From the NCBI GenBank assembly GCA_031376425.1, contig JANMDR010000180.1, positions 14,238-78,237 on the forward strand: DNA of 64,000 nt, in the 5' to 3' direction. Below the pieces are notes generated by a model that saw nothing but the letters and a program-made list of their open reading frames with translations, ran no database searches and had not been told where the DNA came from. Both the position numbers and the translations under genes were made by a program. The stretch is from JANMDR01 sp031376425 (lineage in GTDB: Bacteria > Pseudomonadota > Gammaproteobacteria > Burkholderiales > Usitatibacteraceae). Every line of letters begins with the position of its first letter. The stretch's first letter is position 1. Below, one piece after another: positions 54,484-62,861 of the stretch.

Positions 54484-55341
54484 ATGAGAACGACCCGCGC
54501 ACGATTTATCATTGTCGCTTTGCTAGTGTGTTTTTTTGCGATAGCAATGGCTACATTTTTGAACTACTTCAAATACCGATCAACGGTTTCCGAGGTGGTC
54601 AAAACACGCGTGTTATATGTGGCTGATGGTATTGAGGATAATGTTTCAGCTTCCTTGGCGCTGGGTCTTCCATTCGCGGAAATGCCCACGATTCAGGCGC
54701 TGATTCAACGCGAACGAACCACGGACGATCTAATTGCCGGTATCGAACTTTTTGACCCTGCCGGTAAAGTTATTTATGCCACCGAAAAAACTAAAATCGG
54801 TAATCAAGTTGCAACCGATTGGCTCACCGAGGCTACGCAGCAGCGCCGTGGTAGTGGCCGTCCGGCTTCTTGGACCATAGCGCAAAACAGTGAGCAAGTT
54901 GTTGCTGTCGCGCTAAGAAACAACTTCGATCTTATTGTGGGGTATTTAACGGTGCGTTACCCGCAACGGTATGTTGAAATTGCATCCCAAAAAATGGGAT
55001 TAGAGCTTTTGAAAATTGCTGTTGTTGTATTTTTGGTCTGCGCACTATTATGCGTGGGTCTACTTACCTTCATTATCCGCCGCTTTGAAAGGGATATGGA
55101 AAGCTTGGTGGAAACCCTGCAAGAAGCCGGTGCACCAATTGTTGTAGACGAGTCTGCGGAACTGCCTGAAGGCATAGGTGAAAGTTTGGCCGCATATAAC
55201 CTCCAAGTGCAATCGGCGCAAAATCAAATCAATTTGGCACGTAAACATTTGCGCGCAGCAATGGCCGGAGCGCCTGGTGCCGTGCAAGATATTGATCCGG
55301 AAGCGCCGCAAGATAGTGCGCCTCTGCAGCCGCAACCTTAA
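54484..55341 (+). CDS. Two-helix periplasmic sensor protein without output domain
   Basis: 285 residues. Membrane helix (IIVALLVCFFAIAMATFLNY, about residues 9-28), a periplasmic domain of about 145 residues with a PAS/Cache-like centre (IAGIELFDPAGKVIYATE and EQVVAVALRNNFDLIVGYL), a second helix (LLKIAVVVFLVCALLCVGLL) and a cytoplasmic tail that begins basic (IIRRFERDMESLVETLQ), continues as a coiled coil and ends Pro-rich (DPEAPQDSAPLQPQP). There is no kinase, cyclase or GGDEF domain. It starts the plus-strand group, 28 bases before the sensor-MFS gene, whose N-terminus has the same layout. It probably partners that protein or the kinase; the role is inferred. Confidence 0.78.
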   Translation: MRTTRARFIIVALLVCFFAIAMATFLNYFKYRSTVSEVVKTRVLYVADGIEDNVSASLALGLPFAEMPTIQALIQRERTTDDLIAGIELFDPAGKVIYATEKTKIGNQVATDWLTEATQQRRGSGRPASWTIAQNSEQVVAVALRNNFDLIVGYLTVRYPQRYVEIASQKMGLELLKIAVVVFLVCALLCVGLLTFIIRRFERDMESLVETLQEAGAPIVVDESAELPEGIGESLAAYNLQVQSAQNQINLARKHLRAAMAGAPGAVQDIDPEAPQDSAPLQPQP

Positions 55342-55369
55342 TGTCAATAGAGCAAAAGACCAAATATAG

Positions 55370-57523
55370 ATGGATGCAAAATATCTAAAACGTATTTACT
55401 GGCGAATTACCGGCGCGGTGATGGTTATTATTGCGCTCGGGCTATTGGCGAGTTCATATTTTGCTGGGCAGGCGTTTGAGCGCGAGGTAATCCCGGAAAT
55501 AGGTAAAAAAGCGGTCACGGTAGGCGCTTCGCTGCGTAATTTAGTCGAACGCGCGATGGTGGATTATAAGTTGGGTTTTGAATCACTTTATGGTGTTGAT
55601 GAAGCCTTAACTCAAGTTGTCAGTGAAAACGCGGAATTTGCATCCATTGCCTTAGCCGATCCCGATGGCCAAGTTCGCTTCAAGGGTGGAAGTTTGCCCC
55701 AAGGCATGTCTGACTATGCGCAGGCTTATGCTAAAAACAATGCTAGCCGTGATGAAAAGTTGGCAACACCGTCAAAGTTAGGTTCGATCACGAGCACATC
55801 GGGTGTATTGGTAGGTGGCCAGTATGTGGTGGCGATCCCTGTTGTTGCCAAAGACGCAGCCACGCGTGTCGGTACACTTCACATTGGCGTTGAAGACAAA
55901 TTCGTGAAGAAAATTATGCTCGAACTGTTACTCGATGTTTTGGTCATTTTTGTTGTAGCCTTATTTTTCACCCTAGAACTCTTAAATTTCACGGCGGGTG
56001 CAAAGCTAGAGTCAGGGTTACAGGGGCTCTCGGAACAAATTGATAGGGTAAAGCAAGGCGATTTTTCTACTAGCGCAGACATGGCTAAAGGCGATTCGGA
56101 AATTGATCGTGTGCTTGCCCGCATTCAACACGCAGTTAAATCACTAAACGAGCAATACCAAGACCTTACTAAAGCTCTGCACGGTCGTATGCAAGGATCA
56201 GCGGTATTTGAGAAAAAACGATTGATTGACGCGGTAGCTGCATGGGACGACTTACGTAAAAACTATAAATTTGGCAGCCGCCATAGCGTCGATACGCCGC
56301 CCGCAGAGGTTGGCGCATTGAATCGCATTCGCGCCCCACTTTTTGCGTTCATATTGGCCGAGGAGTTAACACGGTCATTTCTACCCTCCTACATTAAAAA
56401 CTTATTGGTGCCTATCGATGGGGTTTCGCCGCAAATCATCATCAGTCTGCCCATTGTTTTGTTTATGCTCATAGTTGCCATCGGTCAGCCCTATTTAGGG
56501 GGGTGGAGTGAGCGTATCGGCCGACGGCGCACCATGGTTTTTGGCGCATCAATCGCGGCGGTGGGTTTCGCGGCGACAGCATTTGCTTACGGTTTGTGGG
56601 ATTTACTCGTGTGGCGCAGTCTTTGTGCGATTGGCTATGCGATGGTGTTTGTTGCGGCGCAAGGTTATGTACTCGATCATAGCGGGCCTAAGGACCGTGC
56701 CAAGGGGTTTGCCTTATTTGTCGGCGCGATTATGGTGGCAACGGTATGTGGGCCCGCAACTGGTGGTATTTTGGCCGACAATATTGGCGCACGTTACACC
56801 TTCCTAATTGCCGCGCTTATTTGTATTTTGTCGGTATTGACTATTAAGCAGTTGCCGGTTGACGTGCAAAAGCGTGGCGCAAATCTACGCGATACCAAGG
56901 TGCCGACATTGCGTGAAATAGGCTCGTTATGTTTAAACCGTCGCTTCATGGTTTTGACTGGGCTTGCGGCAATTCCAGCCAAAATTGTGCTGACTGGTTT
57001 TTGTTTTTATCTCGTGCCGTTATATATTTTGTCACTAGGCAGTACCCAAGCGATGGCCGGCCGGATGCTGTTGGTTTACGCCATCATTATGGTGATTTTG
57101 GTGCCTATTGCCGCTGGGTTCTCTGATGCTGGGGCAAAGCGCGAACGTTTTGTGGCGCTTGGTTTGATTGTTTCAGGTCTTGGCGGCTTAGTGTTGCTCA
57201 CTACCGGAAATGTTTTGCTGGTGTTCGTTGTCGTCATATTTTTAGGTTTGGGTCAGGCAGTTTCTATCGCCTCGCAGGGTGCTCTAGTAGAAGATTTGTG
57301 TGGCCCAGAAATCGCCAAATACGGGCGCGATACTGTTTATGGCGTCTATCGCTTATTGGAGAGAATGGGGAATGCTGTAGGCCCTTTATTAGCCAGCGTG
57401 CTGGTTATTTACTTCAACTATCAAGGTGCCTTTGTGGCAATAAGCGCACTAGTGCTGTTTTGTGGTGTGCTATTCGCCCTTGCGACGCTTTCTGGCACCC
57501 AAACCAAGGAAGTGGAAGCATAA
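55370..57523 (+). CDS. Sensor-HAMP-like domain fused to MFS transporter
   Basis: 717 residues. Membrane helix (about 12-30), periplasmic sensor of about 150 residues (FASIALADPDGQVRFKGGSL and GGQYVVAIPVVAKDAATRVG), second helix (LLLDVLVIFVVALFFTLELL), then a HAMP-like linker (LQGLSEQIDRVKQGDFSTS) and a coiled region to about 320. From there a full MFS transporter of about 12 helices follows, beginning RIRAPLFAFILAEEL, with the loop 2-3 signature GGWSERIGRRRTMVFG and a second-half IIMVILVPIAAGFSDAGAKR. Signal-transduction input modules are normally attached to kinases or cyclases, not to transporters, so substrate transport may be gated by a periplasmic signal. Substrate unknown. The next gene begins two bases after its stop. 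Confidence 0.88.
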   Translation: MDAKYLKRIYWRITGAVMVIIALGLLASSYFAGQAFEREVIPEIGKKAVTVGASLRNLVERAMVDYKLGFESLYGVDEALTQVVSENAEFASIALADPDGQVRFKGGSLPQGMSDYAQAYAKNNASRDEKLATPSKLGSITSTSGVLVGGQYVVAIPVVAKDAATRVGTLHIGVEDKFVKKIMLELLLDVLVIFVVALFFTLELLNFTAGAKLESGLQGLSEQIDRVKQGDFSTSADMAKGDSEIDRVLARIQHAVKSLNEQYQDLTKALHGRMQGSAVFEKKRLIDAVAAWDDLRKNYKFGSRHSVDTPPAEVGALNRIRAPLFAFILAEELTRSFLPSYIKNLLVPIDGVSPQIIISLPIVLFMLIVAIGQPYLGGWSERIGRRRTMVFGASIAAVGFAATAFAYGLWDLLVWRSLCAIGYAMVFVAAQGYVLDHSGPKDRAKGFALFVGAIMVATVCGPATGGILADNIGARYTFLIAALICILSVLTIKQLPVDVQKRGANLRDTKVPTLREIGSLCLNRRFMVLTGLAAIPAKIVLTGFCFYLVPLYILSLGSTQAMAGRMLLVYAIIMVILVPIAAGFSDAGAKRERFVALGLIVSGLGGLVLLTTGNVLLVFVVVIFLGLGQAVSIASQGALVEDLCGPEIAKYGRDTVYGVYRLLERMGNAVGPLLASVLVIYFNYQGAFVAISALVLFCGVLFALATLSGTQTKEVEA

Positions 57524-57525
57524 TA

Positions 57526-58797
57526 ATGAATCGCTTAAGCCATTTTCAACTAAATCCTGAAGCGTTTGCAGCTGTTGCGACAGCAATGTTGGCTCTTGCA
57601 CTGACACTGACGCTGGCACTACTTTCGATGTTTCCGAACGTGGCACTTGCTCAAGATCAGGCGCAAAAAAAACCATTCCGAATTTACTCAATTACCTTTC
57701 GCGGTAAAACCGAGGTTGAGAAAGGGTTCAAAGACTACTTTGCGTCGCGCCGTATTCCAGTGGAAATTATTGAGCGCGATATTGAGCGTGACAACACCAA
57801 AATTCCCGCGTTGCTAGATGAAATTAGACGCATTAAGCCTGATTTAATTTACACGTGGGGCACGTCAGTGACGCTTGGTGTTGTCGGTAGTGTAGATAAC
57901 GCTAAAGATGGGAAGTTTATTCAGGATATCCCCGTGGTATTTACCTTGGTTGCAGCACCGGTATCGGCAAAAATCACGCCGACACTGGCAAGCTCAGAGC
58001 GCAATGTAACTGGTGTTTACCATGTTGCGTCGACTGAAACACAAATCCGCGCCATGTCCAGCTATCGACCATTTAAAACGATGGGGGTCCTATATACATC
58101 GAGTGAACGCAATTCTGTAGTGACAGTTGAGGAATTGCGCAGCTTAAGTAAGAAGATGAATTTCACTTTGGTAGAACGAAAATTCGCTTTGGATACGACT
58201 ACACAAAAACCGACTGCAGAAGGTGCTGCTGATTTGATTCGGGACATGAAACAAAATAAGGTTGATTGGCTTTATCTACCGCCTGATTCATTTTTGGGGA
58301 CACAGGCTAAATCCGTGATCATTCCCGCCGCCACTGAAGTTGGCTTACCGACATTTGCGTCCACAGAACAACTCATGGAAACAGGAGCGCTTGCTGGATT
58401 AGTAAGTAGGTATTACAACATCGGCCAATTTACAGCCTACAAAGCCGAACAAATTTTGACGGGCAAAAAAACCGCTAAGGAAATACCTATTGAAACCTTA
58501 ACCCGTTTTTCGTTTCAGGTGCAAATGGCGGAGGCTGCGAAATTAAAGCTCTATCCGCCATTAACGATGTTTAACTACGCTGAATTTATCGTACCGCCAC
58601 CCCCGCCGCCGATGCTGGAACCAGCGGTAGTGGCACTCAATTCAGGTATTGCCAGAGCAAATGCGACGGCCGTGCCACCGCCTGCGCCTAGTATCAGTCC
58701 AGCGGCTGCCAAGCCAAATGCGCCTGCTAAATCTGCTAGCGCCGCAAATGCCGGAACGGCTATAAAGCCCGCACAAAGTAAGCCCGCCCCAAAGTAG
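57526..58797 (+). CDS. ABC-type substrate-binding protein with Pro/Ala-rich tail
   Basis: 423 residues from the ATG at 57526. Export signal (TAMLALALTLTLALLSMFPNVALA, cleavage near AQD). The mature part matches the ABC_sub_bind family (TrpX/YtrF-like): IYSITFRGKTEVEKGFKDYF, PDLIYTWGTSVTLGVVG, IPVVFTLVAAPVS, MGVLYTSSERNSVVTVEEL, LPPDSFLGTQAKSVIIPAA and GALAGLVSRYYNIGQFTAYK. After about residue 345 there is a non-family tail with six consecutive Pro and then Ala/Pro/Lys-rich sequence. No ABC permease or ATPase is adjacent. It follows the sensor-MFS gene within the same operon, so it may deliver ligand to the periplasmic sensors or to the MFS. Confidence 0.85.
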   Translation: MNRLSHFQLNPEAFAAVATAMLALALTLTLALLSMFPNVALAQDQAQKKPFRIYSITFRGKTEVEKGFKDYFASRRIPVEIIERDIERDNTKIPALLDEIRRIKPDLIYTWGTSVTLGVVGSVDNAKDGKFIQDIPVVFTLVAAPVSAKITPTLASSERNVTGVYHVASTETQIRAMSSYRPFKTMGVLYTSSERNSVVTVEELRSLSKKMNFTLVERKFALDTTTQKPTAEGAADLIRDMKQNKVDWLYLPPDSFLGTQAKSVIIPAATEVGLPTFASTEQLMETGALAGLVSRYYNIGQFTAYKAEQILTGKKTAKEIPIETLTRFSFQVQMAEAAKLKLYPPLTMFNYAEFIVPPPPPPMLEPAVVALNSGIARANATAVPPPAPSISPAAAKPNAPAKSASAANAGTAIKPAQSKPAPK

Positions 58798-58900
58798 GCC
58801 TGCAGCAGCGTAGTGTTGAGATTGATAGTGCGTTTGGGTGTAAAGATTGCGCCGACGCGGTGCCTAACGTGTCTAAGGTGCCTTACTTGCCTTACTTGCC

Positions 58901-59779
58901 TTAGTTAACGCTAAACTGCACCACGTCTTCGGTGGTTTCCCATGATTGTCCGAGAGCGATAAATCCTTGCCCGCGCAAAATTAGCTCCTCGCGACGCAGC
59001 ATAATTTCACGATCGCTGCCAATAGTGACAAAAGTGCCGTTCGAGCTTTTATCAATCACCACAAATTTGTCTTGGCGGTGTTCAATGACGCAATGCGTAC
59101 GCGACGCCATTCGGTCTTCAACCACCAAATCGACATCTAAATCACGCCCCAAGCTTAAGGTATTGCAGTCTCGTGGCATTTCAATGGTACGGTCTTTGTA
59201 ACGCACACGGATGCCGGTGATTACCCGCAGCGTCGGCGTGTCGTTTTTGGGAATCATGGTGGTGGCATCATCCATTTCGCCCCACAGTAATTCGCAAATA
59301 TCAATTTCTTCGGTTTTGCCTTTGATGGGAATGGAAAACAAACGGCGAGTATCCATTTTCAGCAACGGCGAGAGTGCGTTGGCGGTTTCTTGAGAGGTAA
59401 TTACCTGCCCACGGGTGGCAAGCTCAGTGAACCGTGCCGCTAAATTCACGGTATCGCCAAAAATATCCTCATTGCGTTCCATCACAGCACCCATATTGAA
59501 GCCGATACGAGCGGCCATACGCAAGCCGGGAATCGGTTCCGGCATGCTCGCCAGACCCAGTTGAATACCGATGGATGCCTCAGCCGCAGCGCTGGGGTTT
59601 GGAAACAGCGCAAGAATTTCGTCACCCATTGTTTTAATTACTTGGCCGCCACCAGAAATCGTTTTTTCCCGAAAAAGGTCGATACAGCGCCGAATCGCGG
59701 CAAACGCGATCGCATCGCCTGCCTCGTCATAGAGTTTAGTGCTGCCACTCACATCGGCAAATAAAACGGTGGTTTCCAT
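58901..59779 (-). CDS. Class III nucleotide cyclase with FHA domain
   Basis: 292 residues, soluble. Residues 1-165: class III adenylate/guanylate cyclase catalytic domain with metal aspartates Asp9 (FADVSGST) and Asp53 (KTMGDE), adenine-selecting Lys49 and Asp109, and transition-state Asn112 and Arg116 in FGDTVNLAARF; all key residues are present and favour cAMP as product. Residues 185-285: FHA domain with core residues Gly211-Arg212, Ser226-Arg227-x-His229 and Asn247-Gly248-Thr249, so a functional phosphothreonine pocket. Just before the FHA is DDATTMIP (Thr173-Thr174), which recalls the paired Thr of GarA/OdhI. It faces the substrate-binding protein gene and is a likely partner of the kinase at 51373. 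No membrane segment. Confidence 0.9.
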   Translation of the reverse strand: METTVLFADVSGSTKLYDEAGDAIAFAAIRRCIDLFREKTISGGGQVIKTMGDEILALFPNPSAAAEASIGIQLGLASMPEPIPGLRMAARIGFNMGAVMERNEDIFGDTVNLAARFTELATRGQVITSQETANALSPLLKMDTRRLFSIPIKGKTEEIDICELLWGEMDDATTMIPKNDTPTLRVITGIRVRYKDRTIEMPRDCNTLSLGRDLDVDLVVEDRMASRTHCVIEHRQDKFVVIDKSSNGTFVTIGSDREIMLRREELILRGQGFIALGQSWETTEDVVQFSVN

Positions 59780-60131
59780 TAAAGCAATGAGATGAGATTA
59801 TTGTCGAACATCAGAAAAACTTAATCTTAAACTTTAAGTATCTAGCTTAACTATCTGCAGCAGTTATAGTTAAATTATTCCTATGCTTCATGAGTGTGCC
59901 ACAACTAACCATAATTTAGAACCTTTGTTCGGTCTCAATACAGGTATTTGTGCTAAATTTAACACAGGCATAATGCATTGACCTTGTTTGCCCCGTTTTG
60001 TGTGCCTATTTCTATGCAAATACGACCAAACATGCCGATGGATCATATTTTCCAATAGGGGTAAAACCTAGAATCAACAGTACCTGTGGTAGTTTTTGTT
60101 ATAAAAACATGCTGCGCCGCAGCATTTGCAG
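59780..60131. other. Gene-free stretch upstream of the atp promoter
   Basis: About 350 AT-rich bases between the cyclase start and the atp promoter. It presumably holds the cyclase promoter on the minus strand. I see no gene, clear hairpin or repeat here. Confidence 0.4.
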
Positions 60132-60161
60132 TTGACGAGAATAGGCCAAAAAGCTTACAAT
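60132..60161 (+). promoter_or_regulatory. Sigma-70 promoter of the atp operon
   Basis: TTGACG (60132-60137), 18-base spacer, TACAAT (60156-60161): five of six consensus bases at each box. Transcription would start near 60168, about 58 bases before the atpI ATG chosen here. Confidence 0.75.
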
Positions 60162-60225
60162 CCAAAGGTTGTTTCAGCTGAATTGGTGCGTTAATAATTC
60201 TTGTTTTCAAGCTAAATTGGTCGCT

Positions 60226-60621
60226 ATGCTTGTAGATTCACTATCACGTATCTATGCGAAGGTGTTTTTACTGCAATGTGCGATAGCGGGTGCACTAGTA
60301 TTGGTACTGCTGCCGTTTGATTTACATTTGAGCGCGTCAGCATTAGTAGGTGCAGTGGCCGTTTTAAGTGGGAATGCCTGCTATATATTGTGGGAAACCC
60401 GTGGGGCGGTAGTTGGCGTAGTTGGTAGAGGTAAGGCAAGGAAGCGCTTAGGTGGATCCATTTTAGGGCGCCATCTGATTGCTGAAGTGTTAAAGATAGC
60501 AGTCATCGCAGGGTTGTTGTTAGCAGCATTGGCTTCAGGACGTTTTGATGCCCTTTGGGTTGTAATTGCAGCATCTGTTGTAATTGTCGGGCATGGCTTA
60601 GCCTTTCTTATTATTCGTTGA
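60226..60621 (+). CDS. atpI: ATP synthase protein I
   Basis: 131 residues from the ATG at 60226; a start at 60169 would coincide with the predicted transcription start and is less likely. Four membrane helices (for example VFLLQCAIAGALVLVLLPFD and VLKIAVIAGLLLAALASGRF). AtpI heads most proteobacterial atp operons and helps assemble the c-ring or supply magnesium; sequence conservation is low, so the call rests on topology and position. Confidence 0.88.
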   Translation: MLVDSLSRIYAKVFLLQCAIAGALVLVLLPFDLHLSASALVGAVAVLSGNACYILWETRGAVVGVVGRGKARKRLGGSILGRHLIAEVLKIAVIAGLLLAALASGRFDALWVVIAASVVIVGHGLAFLIIR

Positions 60622-60651
60622 ATCAAACAGCCTTAATACGGCTTCCAAAAT

Positions 60652-61458
60652 ATGGCATCTTCATACCAAACGCCCTCGGATTATATTGGTCATCATTTGA
60701 CTAATAATGTGGTTACTTTCGGTGACAAGCATCCGTTCTGGGGCACCATTAATCTTGATTCCATCATTATGTCCGTGGTTCTGGGCTTGATTGGTTTGGG
60801 CTTTTTTTACTTTGCTGCACAGCGTGTAACAGCTGGCGTGCCGGGAAAGTTTCAGGCTTTCATTGAGATTGTTCTTGAGTTTGTTGACGATACTGTAAAG
60901 GATGTATTTCCTGGGGATCGGGCATTTTTGGCACCTTTAGCGTTAACTATTTTTGTCCTCGTGTTCATGATGAACTTGATGGATTTGATACCGATTGATT
61001 TTGTTGCAACTGCAATGCAGGCTATTGGCGTTAGTCACTGGAAGGCTGTGCCTTCTACCGATTTAAACGTGACGTTCGCGATGTCGTTCACGGTATTTTT
61101 CTTGATTCTTTTCTTTAGCGTGAAGGCCAAGGGCTTGGGTGGCTTTGTGCATGAGCTATTTACTGCGCCGTTTGGTGCAAATCCGGCGCTCTGGATTCCG
61201 AATTTTGCTATTAACCTTATCGAGCTTATCGCGAAGCCAGTGTCGCTCGGTATGCGGCTATTCGGCAATATGTATGCCGGTGAATTAATATTTATGCTGC
61301 TTGGATTATTGGGTATGTTGGGTGGAATTTACAGCGCTGGCTCAATCGTGTTGAGTTTGGGTTGGGCGATATTCCACATCCTGATTATTTTGCTGCAAGC
61401 CTTTATTTTTATGGTGCTGTCTTGCGTATATATCGCAATGGCGCACGAGCATCACTAA
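60652..61458 (+). CDS. atpB: F-type ATP synthase subunit a
   Basis: 268 residues, the half-channel subunit of Fo. The conserved helix with the essential arginine is seen in ELIAKPVSLGMRLFGNMYAG, with the N-terminal segment FWGTINLDSIIMSVVLGLIG and the final helix FHILIILLQAFIFMVLSCVY. Second gene of the operon, 30 bases after atpI. Confidence 0.97.
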   Translation: MASSYQTPSDYIGHHLTNNVVTFGDKHPFWGTINLDSIIMSVVLGLIGLGFFYFAAQRVTAGVPGKFQAFIEIVLEFVDDTVKDVFPGDRAFLAPLALTIFVLVFMMNLMDLIPIDFVATAMQAIGVSHWKAVPSTDLNVTFAMSFTVFFLILFFSVKAKGLGGFVHELFTAPFGANPALWIPNFAINLIELIAKPVSLGMRLFGNMYAGELIFMLLGLLGMLGGIYSAGSIVLSLGWAIFHILIILLQAFIFMVLSCVYIAMAHEHH

Positions 61459-61536
61459 GTCAATTTTTTAAGATTTCGTTTTTTAATTTGTAATTTTTTT
61501 AGTTAATTTGTCGTTCATCAACATAGGGGAAATATC

Positions 61537-61803
61537 ATGGCACAATTTTTGGCGCTAGTACAAGGCAACATGGCTCTTGGCATCGGTTTGATCATTGGTT
61601 TGGGCGCATTGGGTGCTTGTATCGGTATCGGCATCATGGGCTCTAAGTTTTTGGAAGCAGCAGCCCGTCAGCCTGAATTGATTCCTCAGTTGCAAAAATT
61701 TATGTTCTTGTTGGCTGGTTTGATCGACGCGGCATTCTTGATCGGTGTTGGTATTGCAATGTTCTTCGCGTTCGCAAACCCATTGCTTACTGCAGTTAAG
61801 TAA
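61537..61803 (+). CDS. atpE: F-type ATP synthase subunit c
   Basis: 88 residues in two membrane helices joined by the polar loop AARQPE. The proton-binding carboxylate is Asp64 in LLAGLIDAAF; the first helix has the glycine-rich GLGALGACIGIGIMG. No sodium-site residues are evident, so it is probably proton-coupled. A strong ribosome binding site (AGGGGA) precedes the ATG, fitting the high copy number of the c-ring. Confidence 0.97.
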   Translation: MAQFLALVQGNMALGIGLIIGLGALGACIGIGIMGSKFLEAAARQPELIPQLQKFMFLLAGLIDAAFLIGVGIAMFFAFANPLLTAVK

Positions 61804-61844
61804 TTTAGCCGCAAAATAAGATTAAAACTGAATAAGGTTTCCTC

Positions 61845-62315
61845 ATGAGTATCAATGCTGGCTTAATCGTAATGATAATTTGGTTCTCGGCGCTAATTTG
61901 GTTTGCGAAAGCCAAAATTTGGCCGCCGCTCATGACGGCTATCAATGACCGTCGGCAAAAAATCGCTGCAGGTTTGGCTGAGGCTGAAAAAGGCAAAGCC
62001 GCATTGGTTGAAGCTGAAAAGCAACGTGCGGTTACCTTAAAAGAAGCGCGTGACCAAGCAACTGAAATGCGTGCATTAAACGACAAACAAGTCGCTGCAC
62101 AAATTGAAGAGGCGAAGTCTACTGCTAAAGCTGAAGCTGATCGTATTATTGCTGCTGCGCATGCACAGATTGCTCAAGAAACGCAAAAAGCCAAAGACCA
62201 ATTGCGCGAGCAAGTGGCAAAGCTTGCGGTTGCTGGTGCGGAAAAAATCTTGAAGCGTGAAGTTGATGCTGGCGTGCATGCCGATATGCTTAATCAGCTA
62301 AAGGCGCAGCTCTAA
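61845..62315 (+). CDS. atpF: F-type ATP synthase subunit b
   Basis: 156 residues (E. coli 156). One N-terminal membrane helix (AGLIVMIIWFSALIWFA) followed by KIWPPLMTAINDRRQKIAAG and a long charged helix ending with the delta-binding segment. Forms the peripheral stalk dimer. Starts 41 bases after atpE. Confidence 0.96.
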   Translation: MSINAGLIVMIIWFSALIWFAKAKIWPPLMTAINDRRQKIAAGLAEAEKGKAALVEAEKQRAVTLKEARDQATEMRALNDKQVAAQIEEAKSTAKAEADRIIAAAHAQIAQETQKAKDQLREQVAKLAVAGAEKILKREVDAGVHADMLNQLKAQL

Positions 62316-62316
62316 A

Positions 62317-62853
62317 ATGGCTGAACTTGTCACTGTAGCGCGTCCGTATGCGGAAGCAACGTTTAAAGCTGGATTAGAGGCTAATCAACTAGCTGAATAC
62401 GCCAATGGCGTGCAAATGGCCGCAGCGATCGCTAATGATTCGGCAATGTCTGCGCTATTGCATGACCCGAAGGTATCTTCTGCGCAAAAGCTTGAGATGT
62501 TTTCAGCCGTAGCCGGTAATGTCATGCCTGAAGGTGTGAAAACGCTGGTGAAAATATTGCTTGATGGTCAGCGCGCCACTTTGCTGCCAAGTATTGCCGA
62601 GCAGTTTGATGCCTTGAAGCGTAAGCATGATGGTGTTGTGAATGCACAGATTACGAGTGCGTTTCCAATGTCTGATGCTGATACAGCGGATTTGGTGAAT
62701 GCTTTAGCCAAGAAGTATGGCAAGAAAGTAATTGCTACGGTTGCTGTTGATGCGTCTCTCATTGGTGGTGCGCGGGTGCAAGTTGGTGACGAAGTAGTGC
62801 AAGCATCGGTGCGCGACACCTTGAATCAAATGGCGGTATCGTTAGTGCATTAA
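62317..62853 (+). CDS. atpH: F-type ATP synthase subunit delta
   Basis: 178 residues. N-terminal helical domain ARPYAEATFKAGLEA, MSALLHDPKVSSAQKLEMF, and the C-terminal signature DASLIGGARVQVGDEVVQAS. Connects the peripheral stalk to F1. It begins one base after the atpF stop. A 137-base gap separates it from atpA, containing the palindromic element at 62862-62898. Confidence 0.96.
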   Translation: MAELVTVARPYAEATFKAGLEANQLAEYANGVQMAAAIANDSAMSALLHDPKVSSAQKLEMFSAVAGNVMPEGVKTLVKILLDGQRATLLPSIAEQFDALKRKHDGVVNAQITSAFPMSDADTADLVNALAKKYGKKVIATVAVDASLIGGARVQVGDEVVQASVRDTLNQMAVSLVH

Positions 62854-62861
62854 AAAATTAA

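Noticed and set aside
58872..58902. Short tandem repeat CTTACTTGC after the cyclase gene
   Set aside because: Just over two nine-base units; too short to interpret.
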